NCBI RefSeq assembly: GCF_014650775.1
Contig: NZ_BMVP01000011.1
Span: 1-64,000 of the forward strand
From: Streptomyces cirratus
GTDB lineage: Bacteria > Actinomycetota > Actinomycetes > Streptomycetales > Streptomycetaceae
Reading direction: 5' to 3'
Length of the DNA stretch: 64,000 nucleotides
Both the position numbers and the translations under genes were made by a program. This document shows positions 7,289 through 18,502 of this stretch, in pieces. A model generated the notes under the pieces. It saw only the letters and a list, made by a program, of their open reading frames with translations. It was not told the origin of the DNA and searched no databases. Within the stretch, counting starts at the first letter, position 1. The number at the start of each line of letters is the position of its first letter.

Positions 7289-8266
7289 GTGACCGGGATC
7301 AAGACGACCGGCGAGAAGAAGCTGATGCTCTTCTCCGGCCGCGCCCACCCCGAGCTGGCCGAGGAGGTCGCGCACCAGTTGGGCGTCGCTCTGGTGCCGA
7401 CGAAGGCTTTCGACTTCGCGAACGGTGAGATCTACGTTCGGTTCCAGGAGTCGGCGCGTGGTGCGGACTGCTTCCTGATCCAGAGCCACACGGCTCCGAT
7501 CAACAAGTGGATCATGGAGCAGCTGATCATGATCGACGCGTTGAAGCGTGCTTCGGCGCGTTCCATCACGGTGATCGTGCCGTCGTACGGGTACGCCCGT
7601 CAGGACAAGAAGCACAAGGGTCGCGAGCCGATCTCGGCGCGTCTGGTGGCGGACCTGCTCAAGACGGCTGGTGCGGACCGGATCCTCACGGTGGACCTGC
7701 ACACGGACCAGATCCAGGGCTTCTTCGACGGTCCGGTGGACCACCTGTCGGCGCTGACGGTCCTCGCGGACTACGTGGGCGCGAAGGTGGACCGGTCGAA
7801 GCTGACGATCGTGTCCCCGGACGCGGGCCGGGTGCGCGTGGCGGACCGCTGGTGTGACCGTCTGGACGCGCCGCTGGCGATCGTGCACAAGCGCCGCGAC
7901 AAGGACGTGGCGAACCAGGTGACCGTCCACGAGGTCGTGGGTGAGGTCAAGGGCCGGGTCTGCGTCCTGGTGGACGACATGATCGACACGGGTGGCACGA
8001 TCTGCGCCGCGGCCGACGCGCTGTTCGCGCACGGTGCGGAGGACGTCATCGTGACGGCGACGCACGGCATCCTGTCGGGTCCTGCGGCCGACCGGCTCAA
8101 GAACTCGAAGGTCAGCGAGTTCGTGTTCACGAACACGCTGCCGGACCCCTCGGACCTGGAACTGGACAAGATCACGGTGCTGTCGATCGCCCCGATGATC
8201 GCGCGTGCGGTGCGCGAGGTCTTCGAGGACGGTTCGGTCACGAGCCTGTTCGAAGAGCAGCAGTAG
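7289..8266 (+). CDS. prs: Ribose-phosphate pyrophosphokinase (PRPP synthase)
   Basis: This enzyme transfers pyrophosphate from ATP to ribose-5-phosphate, supplying PRPP for nucleotide, histidine and tryptophan synthesis. The 325-residue protein shows FSGRAHPELAEEVA at the N-terminus, the NGEIYVR loop, the catalytic RQDKKHKGREP loop, the VDLHTDQIQGFF motif and the PRPP-binding VLVDDMIDTGGTI. A GAGGAG ribosome site at 7275-7280 fixes the GTG at 7289. It follows glmU on the same strand. Confidence 0.97.
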   Translation: MTGIKTTGEKKLMLFSGRAHPELAEEVAHQLGVALVPTKAFDFANGEIYVRFQESARGADCFLIQSHTAPINKWIMEQLIMIDALKRASARSITVIVPSYGYARQDKKHKGREPISARLVADLLKTAGADRILTVDLHTDQIQGFFDGPVDHLSALTVLADYVGAKVDRSKLTIVSPDAGRVRVADRWCDRLDAPLAIVHKRRDKDVANQVTVHEVVGEVKGRVCVLVDDMIDTGGTICAAADALFAHGAEDVIVTATHGILSGPAADRLKNSKVSEFVFTNTLPDPSDLELDKITVLSIAPMIARAVREVFEDGSVTSLFEEQQ

Positions 8267-8275
8267 CAGCGGTCG

Positions 8276-8289
8276 GCGGGCCGGCCCGC
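8276..8289 (+). terminator. Possible terminator after prs
   Basis: A perfect 14-nt palindrome GCGGGCCGGCCCGC starts 9 nt after the prs stop and is followed by a short CCTTTT run. There is no loop, so the hairpin would open at the centre. About 170 further bases before rplY hold no gene and are its leader or promoter region. Confidence 0.4.
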
Positions 8290-8459
8290 TGATCCTTTTG
8301 GGTGTGGCCTCCCGGCCGGGTAGACTCTTCGAGTTGCTCGGCGAGGGAGGCCGTACCTGTTTTCGGGTGCGGATGCTCCGTTATCGACGCGCTCTTCGTA
8401 GCAGGCCGTTTCGGCCGGGTGACCGTCGTCCTTTTTCCGTCACCCCACGAGGAGTGAGC

Positions 8460-9047
8460 ATGTCCGAGGTCAAGCTTTCCGCCGAGTCCCGCACCGACTT
8501 CGGCAAGGGCGCTGCCCGTCAGGCCCGTCGCGACGCCCTGACCCCCGCCGTCATCTACGGCCACGGCACCGACCCGAAGCACGTCAACGTCGACGCCCAC
8601 GCCCTTCAGCTGGCGCTGCGCACCCCGAACGTCCTGATCTCCCTGGACATCAAGGACGGCGGCACCGAGCTGGTCATCCCGAAGGCCGTGCAGAAGCACC
8701 CGCTGAAGCGCTCGGTCTCGCACGTCGACTTCCTGATCGTCAAGAAGGGCGAGAAGGTCACCGTCGACGTCGCGATCGTCACCGAGGGCGAGCTGGCCCC
8801 GGGCGGCAACATGCTGGAGACCCTCCAGAACACCATCTCCGTCGAGGCCGAGGCCACGCACATCCCGACCGAGGTCACCGTCTCCATCGCGGGCCTGGAG
8901 GCCGGCGCGACCATTCACGCGTCCGACCTGGTCCTGCCGAAGGGCACCACGCTGGCCGTCGACGGTGACATCGCCGTCCTGCAGGTCGTCGCCCCGCAGG
9001 CCGAGGAGCCGGCCGCCGAGGCCGACGCCGAGGGCTCCGAGGCCTGA
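8460..9047 (+). CDS. rplY: 50S ribosomal protein L25, long general-stress (Ctc) form
   Basis: The 195-residue protein has the L25 N-terminal RNA-binding part (VKLSAESRTDFGKGAARQARR, then AVIYGHGTDP) and a C-terminal Ctc/TL5-type beta domain, ending in an acidic Glu/Ala tail. It binds 5S rRNA in the large ribosomal subunit. An ACGAGGAG ribosome site just upstream of the ATG at 8460 sets the start. A strong hairpin separates it from pth. Confidence 0.97.
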   Translation: MSEVKLSAESRTDFGKGAARQARRDALTPAVIYGHGTDPKHVNVDAHALQLALRTPNVLISLDIKDGGTELVIPKAVQKHPLKRSVSHVDFLIVKKGEKVTVDVAIVTEGELAPGGNMLETLQNTISVEAEATHIPTEVTVSIAGLEAGATIHASDLVLPKGTTLAVDGDIAVLQVVAPQAEEPAAEADAEGSEA

Positions 9048-9087
9048 GTTCCGCCTCTCCCCCTCAGCATTCGCAGCACTTGCTGAA

Positions 9088-9126
9088 CGACCGCCGTCCG
9101 GCTCCACTGGAGCGGGACGGCGGTCG
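9088..9126 (+). terminator. Intrinsic terminator after rplY
   Basis: An 18-bp stem with one mismatch (CGACCGCCGTCC... against ...GGACGGCGGTCG) around a 3-nt loop lies 40 nt after the rplY stop and is followed by TCTT. Such long GC hairpins with short T runs are the usual streptomycete terminator type. It also lies in the leader of pth. Confidence 0.75.
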
Positions 9127-9157
9127 TCTTCGTTCCAGGCACTTGAAGGAGCTTTTG

Positions 9158-9748
9158 ATGTCGGACGACGCGGCGCCCTGGCTGATCGTCGGTCTCGGGA
9201 ATCCCGGGGCGGAGTACGCGGGCAACCGCCACAACATCGGGTTCATGGTGGTGGACCTGTTGGCGGAGCGGATGCGCGGGAAGTTCAAGGCGCACAAGGC
9301 GCGGGCGCAGGTGGTGGAGGGCCGGATCGGTTCTCCGGGGCCGGCGAACCGGCGGGTGGTGCTGGCGAAGCCGATGTCGTTCATGAACCTGTCGGGTGGC
9401 CCGGTGTCGGCGTTGCGGGACTTCTACAAGGTGCCGCTGGAGCGGATCGTCGCGGTCCACGACGAGCTGGACATCGACTATCCGACGCTCCGGTTGAAGC
9501 TCGGTGGCGGTGACAACGGGCACAACGGGTTGAAGTCGATGACGAAGGCGATGGGGCCGGATTACCACCGGGTGCGGTGCGGTATCGGGCGGCCGCCGGG
9601 CCGGATGCAGGTGGCGGACTTCGTGTTGAAGGACTTTTCGTCCACGGAGCGCAAGGAGCTGGACTGGTTCGTGGACCGGTCGGCGGATGCGGTGGAGTGC
9701 CTGGTCCAGGAGGGTCTGGAGCGGGCGCAGTCGGCGTACAACGCGTAG
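9158..9748 (+). CDS. pth: Peptidyl-tRNA hydrolase
   Basis: Pth releases tRNA from prematurely dropped peptidyl-tRNA. The 196-residue protein has LIVGLGNPGAEYAGNRHNIGF with the catalytic His, KPMSFMNLSGGPV, the DELDIDYPTLRLKLGG segment and GHNGLKSM, all standard for the family. A GAAGGAG site at 9145-9151 supports the ATG at 9158; the earlier ATG at 9080 lies inside the upstream terminator. Confidence 0.97.
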   Translation: MSDDAAPWLIVGLGNPGAEYAGNRHNIGFMVVDLLAERMRGKFKAHKARAQVVEGRIGSPGPANRRVVLAKPMSFMNLSGGPVSALRDFYKVPLERIVAVHDELDIDYPTLRLKLGGGDNGHNGLKSMTKAMGPDYHRVRCGIGRPPGRMQVADFVLKDFSSTERKELDWFVDRSADAVECLVQEGLERAQSAYNA

Positions 9749-9758
9749 CGGAACGTGC

Positions 9759-9804
9759 GGAAGGGGGTCTGCCCGTGCCAGTCGGCACGGGCAGACCCCC
9801 TTCC
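9759..9804. terminator. Bidirectional terminator between pth and ppc
   Basis: A perfect 21-bp inverted repeat (9759-9779 and 9784-9804, arms beginning GGAAGGGGGTCTGCC) with a 4-nt loop sits between the convergent pth and ppc stop codons and can serve both strands. Confidence 0.9.
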
Positions 9805-9821
9805 GGCTTGCCCGGTGCCGG

Positions 9822-12608
<2,787 letters not shown>

Positions 12609-12818
12609 AGGTGCGGCTCCTTGCAGTGTTCGAGCGCTACTGGGCGGTGGGCTCCCGGGGCGGGCGCGGCGGTGCCGCTGCGCAGCCCGGGCTGCCCGTG
12701 CGGACCGCGCTGTCCGACGTGACCAGGATAGGTGGCCGGTGCTCGTGTGACGGCAGCGCGGGCCTGCTGCGCCCGGCGGGCGTGCTCCTCTTGCCGCGAG
12801 CGGGAGCTTTGCCATACT

Positions 12819-12845
12819 TACGTTGCCGTAGGTTACGGGACCGTA
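12819..12845. promoter_or_regulatory. Tandem palindromic operators upstream of desaturase-TetR operon
   Basis: Two dyads with the same half-sites lie one and a half helical turns apart: TACG-TTGC-CGTA at 12819-12830 and TACGG-GA-CCGTA at 12834-12845, with centres 15 bp apart. They sit 50-80 bp before the desaturase start, where a promoter is expected. The adjacent TetR gene is the obvious candidate binder; this is inference from position. Confidence 0.6.
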
Positions 12846-12896
12846 GGGTCCGTGATCATGCGCTCCCCCGTCTCCTCACCCCCCAGGGGATCCACT

Positions 12897-13877
12897 GTGA
12901 CCATGACCGACGACCTGATCGACGGCGCTTCGGCGCCGTCCCCGACGAGTGGGCCGTCCGCGACGCGCGGAGGCGAGAGCAAGCGGTCCGTCGAGCAGAT
13001 CGCGTTGCTCTTGTTCATCACCGTCCCCTTCGTGGCGCTGCTGGGGGCGATCCCGCTGGCGTGGGGGTGGGGGGTGAGCTGGCTGGACGTCGGCCTGATG
13101 GTGTTCATGTACTTCCTGGCGTGCCACGGCATCACGATCGGTTTCCACCGCTATTTCACGCACGGTTCCTTCAAGGCGAAGCGGCCGCTGCGGATCGTGC
13201 TGGCGGTGATGGGCTCGATGGCGGTGGAGGGGCCGCTGGTGCGGTGGGTGGCGGATCACCGCAAGCACCACAAGTTCTCCGATCACGAAGGCGACCCGCA
13301 CTCGCCGTGGCGGTTCGGCGAGACGGTCCCGGCGCTGATGAAGGGGCTGTGGTGGGCACACATCGGATGGCTGTTCGACGAGGAGCAGACGAACCAGGCG
13401 AAGTACGCGCCCGACCTGATCAAGGACCCGGCGATCCGGCGGATCTCACGGGACTTCGTGTACTGGACGGTGCTGTCGCTGGCGATCCCGCCGCTGGTCG
13501 GGGGTCTGGTCACGATGTCGTGGTGGGGGGCCTTCACGGCGTTCTTCTGGGGTTCGCTGGTGCGGGTCGCGCTATTGCACCACGTGACGTGGTCGATCAA
13601 TTCGATCTGCCACGCGGTGGGCAACCGTCCGTTCAAGTCGCGGGACCGCTCGGGGAACGTGTGGTGGCTGGCGGTGCTGTCGTGCGGCGAGTCCTGGCAC
13701 AACCTCCACCACGCGGAGCCGACGTCGGCGCGCCACGGTGTACTGCGCGGGCAGGTCGATTCCAGTGCGCGGCTGATCCGCTGGTTCGAACAGCTGGGGT
13801 GGGCTTCGGACGTGCGGTGGCCGTCGGAAGCCCGCATCGCTGCCCGGCGCAAGGAAATGCCTTCGAACGCGGCATGA
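12897..13877 (+). CDS. Membrane acyl-CoA/acyl-lipid (delta-9 type) fatty acid desaturase
   Basis: The 326-residue protein has the three histidine boxes that bind the di-iron centre: HRYFTH (84-89), HRKHH (121-125) and HNLHH near the C-terminus, spaced as in stearoyl-CoA desaturases, with hydrophobic hairpins between. It would introduce a double bond into acyl chains in the membrane, using a separate electron donor. A CAGGGGA site 6 nt before the GTG at 12897 sets the start; an ATG at 12903 and a longer form from 12858 are possible. The stop overlaps the TetR start by 4 nt, indicating translational coupling. Two palindromes upstream suggest regulation by that TetR. Confidence 0.92.
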   Translation: MTMTDDLIDGASAPSPTSGPSATRGGESKRSVEQIALLLFITVPFVALLGAIPLAWGWGVSWLDVGLMVFMYFLACHGITIGFHRYFTHGSFKAKRPLRIVLAVMGSMAVEGPLVRWVADHRKHHKFSDHEGDPHSPWRFGETVPALMKGLWWAHIGWLFDEEQTNQAKYAPDLIKDPAIRRISRDFVYWTVLSLAIPPLVGGLVTMSWWGAFTAFFWGSLVRVALLHHVTWSINSICHAVGNRPFKSRDRSGNVWWLAVLSCGESWHNLHHAEPTSARHGVLRGQVDSSARLIRWFEQLGWASDVRWPSEARIAARRKEMPSNAA

Positions 13878-14551
13878 TGGGGGACGTGGCGATCGACGGC
13901 AGCAGTAGTACCAGCGGTGACAAGCCCCGGCGTGGTCGCCGCGTGCGGATGACGGGGGCGGAGCGACGTCAGCAGCTGCTGGACATCGGCCGGGCGCTGT
14001 TCGCCGAGAAGGGCTTCGAGGGCACGTCGGTGGAGGAGATCGCGGCGAAGGCCGGGGTGTCGAAGCCGGTGGTGTACGAGCACTTCGGGGGCAAGGAAGG
14101 CCTGTACGCGGTGGTCGTCGACCGCGAGATGCGACAGCTGCTGGACGGGGTGACGGGCGCGCTGACGGCCGGGCATCCGCGGGAGCTGCTGGAGCAGGCG
14201 GCTTTCGCGCTGCTGGATTACATCGAGAGCTATACGGACGGGTTCCGCATTCTGGTGCGGGATTCGCCGGTGGCGCAGTCGACGGGTACGTTCGCGTCGC
14301 TGATCAGCGACATCGCCACGCAGGTGGAGGACATCTTGGGCCTGGAGTTCAAGGCCCGCGGTTTCGACCCGAAGCTGGCTCCGCTGTACGCGCAGGCACT
14401 GGTGGGGATGGTGGCGCTGACGGGCCAGTGGTGGCTGGAGACGCGGCGCCCGAAGAAGGCGGAGGTGGCGGCGCACCTGGTCAACCTGGCCTGGCACGGC
14501 CTGGAGAACCTGGAGGCCCGCCCCCGCCTGGTCGGCCACCGCAGGAGCTGA
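13874..14551 (+). CDS. TetR-family transcriptional regulator, coupled to the desaturase
   Basis: The 225-residue protein has a TetR HTH (RRQQLLDIGRALFAEKGFEG, then SVEEIAAKAGVSKPVVYEHF) and an all-helical ligand domain. Its layout (VYEHFGGKEGLY, GFRILVRDSPVAQS, then LVGMVALTGQWWLE) resembles mycobacterial FasR-type fatty-acid regulators; this is a remembered similarity, not an alignment. An ATGATG at 13874 overlaps the desaturase TGA. The likely job is sensing acyl-CoA and controlling the desaturase operon through the tandem palindromes upstream. Confidence 0.88.
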   Translation: MMGDVAIDGSSSTSGDKPRRGRRVRMTGAERRQQLLDIGRALFAEKGFEGTSVEEIAAKAGVSKPVVYEHFGGKEGLYAVVVDREMRQLLDGVTGALTAGHPRELLEQAAFALLDYIESYTDGFRILVRDSPVAQSTGTFASLISDIATQVEDILGLEFKARGFDPKLAPLYAQALVGMVALTGQWWLETRRPKKAEVAAHLVNLAWHGLENLEARPRLVGHRRS

Positions 14552-14607
14552 CGGGACCGTCAGCCGCTCGACCGCCAAGGGCTCGAAAGGTTGTACGGAA
14601 AACTACT

Positions 14608-14635
14608 TTGACCTCGTGAAACGCGCCGGTACCGT
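14608..14635 (+). promoter_or_regulatory. Candidate sigma-70-type promoter for the FG-GAP gene
   Basis: TTGACC (14608-14613) and TACCGT (14630-14635) are 16 bp apart, about 110 bp before the TTG start of the secreted protein. The rest of the 14552-14747 gap shows nothing else clear. Confidence 0.5.
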
Positions 14636-14747
14636 GGGGTCCACTTCCGGGGGGAAAGTACGACCGACGCCCAGTGCCGTTCTCGGGCTGCGCCCACGAC
14701 CGTCGTGACGACCACCCGGTTCCACTGCGAGTCACTGGGGAACCCAC

Positions 14748-16541
14748 TTGCGCTCTTCGCGCCTCGGCCGCATCGCGGCCTGCACCGCTCTCGCCCTCTC
14801 CGCGGGCACCCTGCTCTCCGTAGGCCAGGCGACCGCTGCCGGCAAGACCTCGGACCGCCCGGCGCCCGCCGCGGCCAAGGCATCGACCAGCCCGAAGGCC
14901 GCCGTCCCGCACGCCGCCGCCCCGGCACCCGGCGTGGTGGCGCCGAAGGCCAAGTCCGCGAACCAGGGCGCTCGCGCGGCCGCTCCGCAGGGCGTCGCCG
15001 CCGCTGCCGCGGGCAACGTCGCCCAGCCTCGCCTGGACCTGGACGGCGACGGCTTCAGCGACCTGGTCTTCCGTGACACGCGCGGCTGGGCCGGCGCCTT
15101 CGCGACCAGCGCTCCGGCGGGCAACCCCGCCACCGCCTTCCGCATCCAGGGCGACGACACCGAGACGGTCAAGGACATCATCGCCCTCGGCAACGTCGGC
15201 GGCAGCTGGAACCCCGAGATCCTCACGCTCACCTTCGACGGCAAGCTCCAGCTCCGCGAGACCTCGGGCGGCTACGCCGGTGCGCCGACCTGGACCGGCT
15301 CCGGCTGGCAGATGTACAACCGCGTCATCGCGGCGGGCGACCTGAACAAGGACGGACGCCCCGACGTCCTCGCCCGCACGCCCGCCGGTGACCTGTACTA
15401 CTACAAGAGCACCGGCAACCTCGCCAGCCCGTTCGCAGCCGCGGTGAAGGTCAGCGGCGGCTGGAACCAGTACGACCAGATCGTCGGCCTGAGCGACATC
15501 GACGGCGACGGCGACGCGGACGTCCTGGGCCGCACGTACACGGGTGAGCTGTTCCTCCACAAGGGCACCGGCAACGGCGCCAGCCCGTTCGAGTGGCGGA
15601 CCCAGATCGCCTCCGGCTGGACCGGATACACGCAGATCATCGCCGCCGACGACATCGACGGCGACGGCAAGGCCGACATGATGGGCGTCACCCCCACCGG
15701 TGACCTGTTCTGCCACTTCTCCGAGGGCAACGGCCTGTTCAGCCAGCAGTACAACTGCGGCTCGAACTGGAAGAGCACCGAGCTCTTCCTCGGTGCGGGC
15801 ATCACTCCGGTCTACGGCAAGCACAACGTCGGCACGATCGACGCCGGCGGCCAGTACTGGTCGTACGACGCCAAGAGCGACGGCACGCTCTTCGAGCCGC
15901 GCAAGTCCGGGGACTTCGTCTGGCCGGACGACGGCTCCAAGCTGGTCGTCGTCAGCGGCCTGGACAAGACCGGCTGGGGCCACAAGTTCCAGTTCAACCA
16001 GTGGGGTCTGACCAACCGCACCACGAACCAGAGCATCGCCGGCGACTGGTGGGGCGTCACCAACGCGGTCCTCGGCGGCGGCGACGTCTCCGGCGACGGC
16101 AAGGGCGACCTGCTGACCCGCGACATCTGGGGCAACCTGTACGTCCACCAGGGCAACGGCACCGGCAACGCCTTCGCCGCCCCGGTGAACGTCGGCGGCG
16201 GCTGGGGCCAGTACAAGCAGCTCGCCTCCGGTGACTTCAACGGTGACGGCTACGCGGACCTGGTCGGCATCGACAACAGCGGCGGCCTCTACTTCCACCC
16301 GGGCACCGGCAAGGCCGCCGCACCGTTCGGCACCCGCTGGCAGGTCTACGCCTTCATGGGGGGCTACAAGGACGTCGTGTCGCCCGGCGACCTCACCGGC
16401 GACGGCAAGGCCGACCTGGTGCTCGTCGACGCCGGCGGCAACGCGTTCCGCATGGAAGGCGGCCACAGCCTCTTCGGCAGCGAGGTCCTCACCCCGCAGG
16501 TCATGTTCCGCGGCAACATGAGCTACCGCAGCATCGGCTAG
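14748..16541 (+). CDS. Secreted FG-GAP/VCBS repeat beta-propeller protein
   Basis: The 597-residue protein begins with a Sec signal peptide (RLGRIAACTALALSAGTLLS, cleavage near residue 31 after ATA), then an Ala/Pro/Lys-rich linker to about residue 95. It then has seven Ca-binding-type repeats such as DLDGDGFSD, DLNKDGRPD, DIDGDGDAD, DIDGDGKAD, DVSGDGKGD, DFNGDGYAD and DLTGDGKAD, each followed by a GxLYxHxGTG strand. This forms an FG-GAP beta-propeller as in integrin-like and lectin-like exoproteins. The start is a TTG with a GGGGA about 6 nt upstream. It is monocistronic with its own terminator. The ligand is unknown. Confidence 0.88.
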   Translation: MRSSRLGRIAACTALALSAGTLLSVGQATAAGKTSDRPAPAAAKASTSPKAAVPHAAAPAPGVVAPKAKSANQGARAAAPQGVAAAAAGNVAQPRLDLDGDGFSDLVFRDTRGWAGAFATSAPAGNPATAFRIQGDDTETVKDIIALGNVGGSWNPEILTLTFDGKLQLRETSGGYAGAPTWTGSGWQMYNRVIAAGDLNKDGRPDVLARTPAGDLYYYKSTGNLASPFAAAVKVSGGWNQYDQIVGLSDIDGDGDADVLGRTYTGELFLHKGTGNGASPFEWRTQIASGWTGYTQIIAADDIDGDGKADMMGVTPTGDLFCHFSEGNGLFSQQYNCGSNWKSTELFLGAGITPVYGKHNVGTIDAGGQYWSYDAKSDGTLFEPRKSGDFVWPDDGSKLVVVSGLDKTGWGHKFQFNQWGLTNRTTNQSIAGDWWGVTNAVLGGGDVSGDGKGDLLTRDIWGNLYVHQGNGTGNAFAAPVNVGGGWGQYKQLASGDFNGDGYADLVGIDNSGGLYFHPGTGKAAAPFGTRWQVYAFMGGYKDVVSPGDLTGDGKADLVLVDAGGNAFRMEGGHSLFGSEVLTPQVMFRGNMSYRSIG

Positions 16542-16559
16542 CCCTGCCGGCACCACGCC

Positions 16560-16599
16560 ACGGCGCCCCGTCACCGGAACTCCGGTGGCGGGGCGCCGT
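16560..16599. terminator. Bidirectional terminator between FG-GAP and VOC genes
   Basis: A 19-bp stem (ACGGCGCCCCG... against ...CGGGGCGCCGT, one G-U pair) with a tiny loop lies between the convergent stop codons at 16541 and 16607. Confidence 0.85.
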
Positions 16600-16606
16600 C
16601 GTTCGC

Positions 16607-16969
16607 TCAGGTGGTGGGTTCGAGGAATTCGAGGCGGTTGCCGACGGGGTCGTGGGAGAAGAAGCGCTTGTGGCCGGGGAGGCCGGTGTCCCAGTGGACG
16701 TCGGCGCCGTGGTCGCGGAGCCGGCCGGCGTAGGCCTCGATGCCGGTGACGCGCAGGCCCGGGTGGGCTTTGATCGCGGGCCGGAAGTCGTCCTCGATGC
16801 CGAGGTGGAGCTGTACGGGCCCGGCTGCGAACCAGCAGCCGCCGCGGGCGGCGAGGGCGGGCGGTTTGGGTAGTTCGGTCATGCCGAGGGCGTCGGCGTA
16901 GTAGCGGCGCAGCAGGTCTTCGGAGCCGGGCGGCGCGGCGAGCTGGACGTGGTCGAGTGCCGTGAGCAC
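16607..16969 (-). CDS. VOC-family (glyoxalase/bleomycin-resistance fold) protein
   Basis: The 120-residue single-domain protein has the VOC pattern: LDHVQLAAPPGSE at the N-terminus, a central VQLHLGIE strand and the C-terminal FSHDPVGNRLEFLEP with the usual metal-ligand Glu. VOC proteins act on diverse small substrates; none can be assigned. The GTG at 16969 is 1 nt after the tam stop and its GGAGG site lies within the tam end, so it is co-expressed with tam and probably under TamR. Confidence 0.85.
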   Translation of the reverse strand: MLTALDHVQLAAPPGSEDLLRRYYADALGMTELPKPPALAARGGCWFAAGPVQLHLGIEDDFRPAIKAHPGLRVTGIEAYAGRLRDHGADVHWDTGLPGHKRFFSHDPVGNRLEFLEPTT

Positions 16970-16970
16970 G

Positions 16971-17828
16971 TCAGGCCTCCTTGCGGGCGACGGCGAAGAT
17001 GCGGCGGAAGGGGAACACGGTGCCGCGGGGGCCCGGCGGGTAGGCGGCGCGCAGGGCTTCGCGGTACTCGGCGAGGAAGCGGTCGACGGCCTCCTTGTCG
17101 TCGCCGAGTTCGGTGAGGACGGGCCGCAGGGCGGTGCCCTTGACCCAGTCGAGCACCGGGTCCGGCCCCGCCAGCAGTTGGTGGTAGGTGGTTTCCCAGA
17201 CGTCGACGGCGCAGCCGAGTTCGGTGAAGCGGGCCAGGTACTCGGCGGGTTCGAGGATGTGGACGTAGCGCGCGCCGTGGCCGGCGAGGCGGTCGCGCCA
17301 GCGGGGGGCGTCGCAGAGGTCGGCGAGCATCCGGTGGCTGGGCGCGGTGAAGTTGCCGGGGATCTGGAAGGCGAAGGTGCCGCCGGGCCGCAGTGCGGTG
17401 ATCCAGGCGGCGAAGGAGCCGGGATGGTTCGGCACCCACTGGAGGGCGGCGTTGGAGACGATCAGGTCGTAGGACTCCTCCGGGTGCCAGTCGGCGAGGT
17501 CGGCGTGCCCGAAGTCCAGGTGTCCGCCGCCGGGGGTGGGGCCGGCGTGGTCCTGGGTGGCGCGGCGGAGCATCTCGGGGGAGAGGTCGAAGCCGGTGAT
17601 ACGGGCCTGGGGCCAGCGGTCGGCGAGCAGCGCGGTGACGTTGCCGGGGCCGCAGCCGAGGTCGGCGATGCGCGCGGGGGTGGTGGGGAGCTCGGGTATG
17701 CGAGTCAGCAGGTCGAGAAAGGGGCGCGTACGGTGCCCGGCGTGCCGGAGGTACTGCTGGGGGTCCCAGACGGGCGCCGCGGAAGCGGTGACCACGGGCG
17801 TCGGGGCCGAGGCGGTATCGGAGTGCAT
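16971..17828 (-). CDS. tam: Trans-aconitate 2-methyltransferase
   Basis: Tam methylates trans-aconitate, a spontaneous by-product that inhibits aconitase, with S-adenosylmethionine. The 285-residue protein has the SAM motif IADLGCGPGNVTALLADRWP, FDLSPEML, SYDLIVSNAALQWVPNH and FAFQIPGNF, all typical of Tam. An AGGGAGG site places the ATG at 17828. It diverges from a MarR regulator across two palindromes, the arrangement described for tam/tamR in S. coelicolor. Confidence 0.93.
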   Translation of the reverse strand: MHSDTASAPTPVVTASAAPVWDPQQYLRHAGHRTRPFLDLLTRIPELPTTPARIADLGCGPGNVTALLADRWPQARITGFDLSPEMLRRATQDHAGPTPGGGHLDFGHADLADWHPEESYDLIVSNAALQWVPNHPGSFAAWITALRPGGTFAFQIPGNFTAPSHRMLADLCDAPRWRDRLAGHGARYVHILEPAEYLARFTELGCAVDVWETTYHQLLAGPDPVLDWVKGTALRPVLTELGDDKEAVDRFLAEYREALRAAYPPGPRGTVFPFRRIFAVARKEA

Positions 17829-17908
17829 GTGCGAAGCCTCCCTGCTGATGGGGCGGTTGGAAGCGGAAGCCATCCGGCCCCCTCCATTCCCATCCTGGCC
17901 GAATATAT

Positions 17909-17937
17909 ATCTTGATGTCAAGATACTCGATATCGAG
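17909..17937. promoter_or_regulatory. TamR operator palindromes
   Basis: Two adjacent dyads occupy the tam-tamR gap: ATCTTGA-TG-TCAAGAT at 17909-17924 and the perfect CTCGATATCGAG at 17926-17937. The region is AT-rich against the 72% GC background. Published work on S. coelicolor TamR reports binding to palindromes in this gap, so control of both genes by TamR is expected. Confidence 0.8.
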
Positions 17938-18004
17938 ATGTCCAGTTCCTGAGATCCTTGAATTGAAGAGACTTCACGTCGACAGACCCCTTACACTGAT
18001 CGGC

Positions 18005-18502
18005 ATGGAGGACGAGGTCGACCGACTGGTCGCGGCATGGCGGCGAGAACGCCCTGACCTCGACGTTGAACCGCTCGAGGTACTGAGCCGGGTGAGCCGG
18101 CTCGCCCGCCACCTCGACCGCGCCCGCAGGCTGGCCTTCTCCGAGCACGGCCTGGAGCCCTGGGAGTTCGACGTCCTCACCTCGCTGCGCCGCGCCGGCG
18201 CGCCGTACCAGCTCTCCCCCGGCCAGCTGCTGACCCAGACGCTGGTCACCTCCGGCACCATGACCAACCGCATCGACCGGCTCGCGAAGAAGGGCCTGGT
18301 CGAGCGGCTTCCCGACCCCAGCGACCGGCGCGGCGTACTGGTCCGGCTGACCCCCGAGGGCCGCGACCGCGCCGACCAGTCCCTGGCCGGGCTGCTGGCG
18401 CAGGAACGCGCCATCCTCGCCCAGCTCTCCCAGGGCCAGCGCGGTGACCTCGCGGCGCTGCTACGCAGGCTGACCGCTCCGTTCGACAACATCCCCGGCT
18501 AG
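18005..18502 (+). CDS. tamR: MarR-family regulator TamR
   Basis: The 165-residue protein is a MarR winged helix of the UrtR-like subgroup with an extra N-terminal helix (EDEVDRLVAAWRRERPDLD). The DNA-recognition part reads PGQLLTQTLVTSGTMTNRIDRLAKKGLVERLPDPSDRRG with the wing. In S. coelicolor TamR is derepressed by citrate, cis- and trans-aconitate under oxidative stress, linking aconitase inhibition to tam induction. A TACACT hexamer ends 8 nt before the ATG at 18005 with no ribosome site, so the message may be leaderless. Its 3' end overlaps the convergent regulator gene by 42 bp. Confidence 0.9.
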   Translation: MEDEVDRLVAAWRRERPDLDVEPLEVLSRVSRLARHLDRARRLAFSEHGLEPWEFDVLTSLRRAGAPYQLSPGQLLTQTLVTSGTMTNRIDRLAKKGLVERLPDPSDRRGVLVRLTPEGRDRADQSLAGLLAQERAILAQLSQGQRGDLAALLRRLTAPFDNIPG

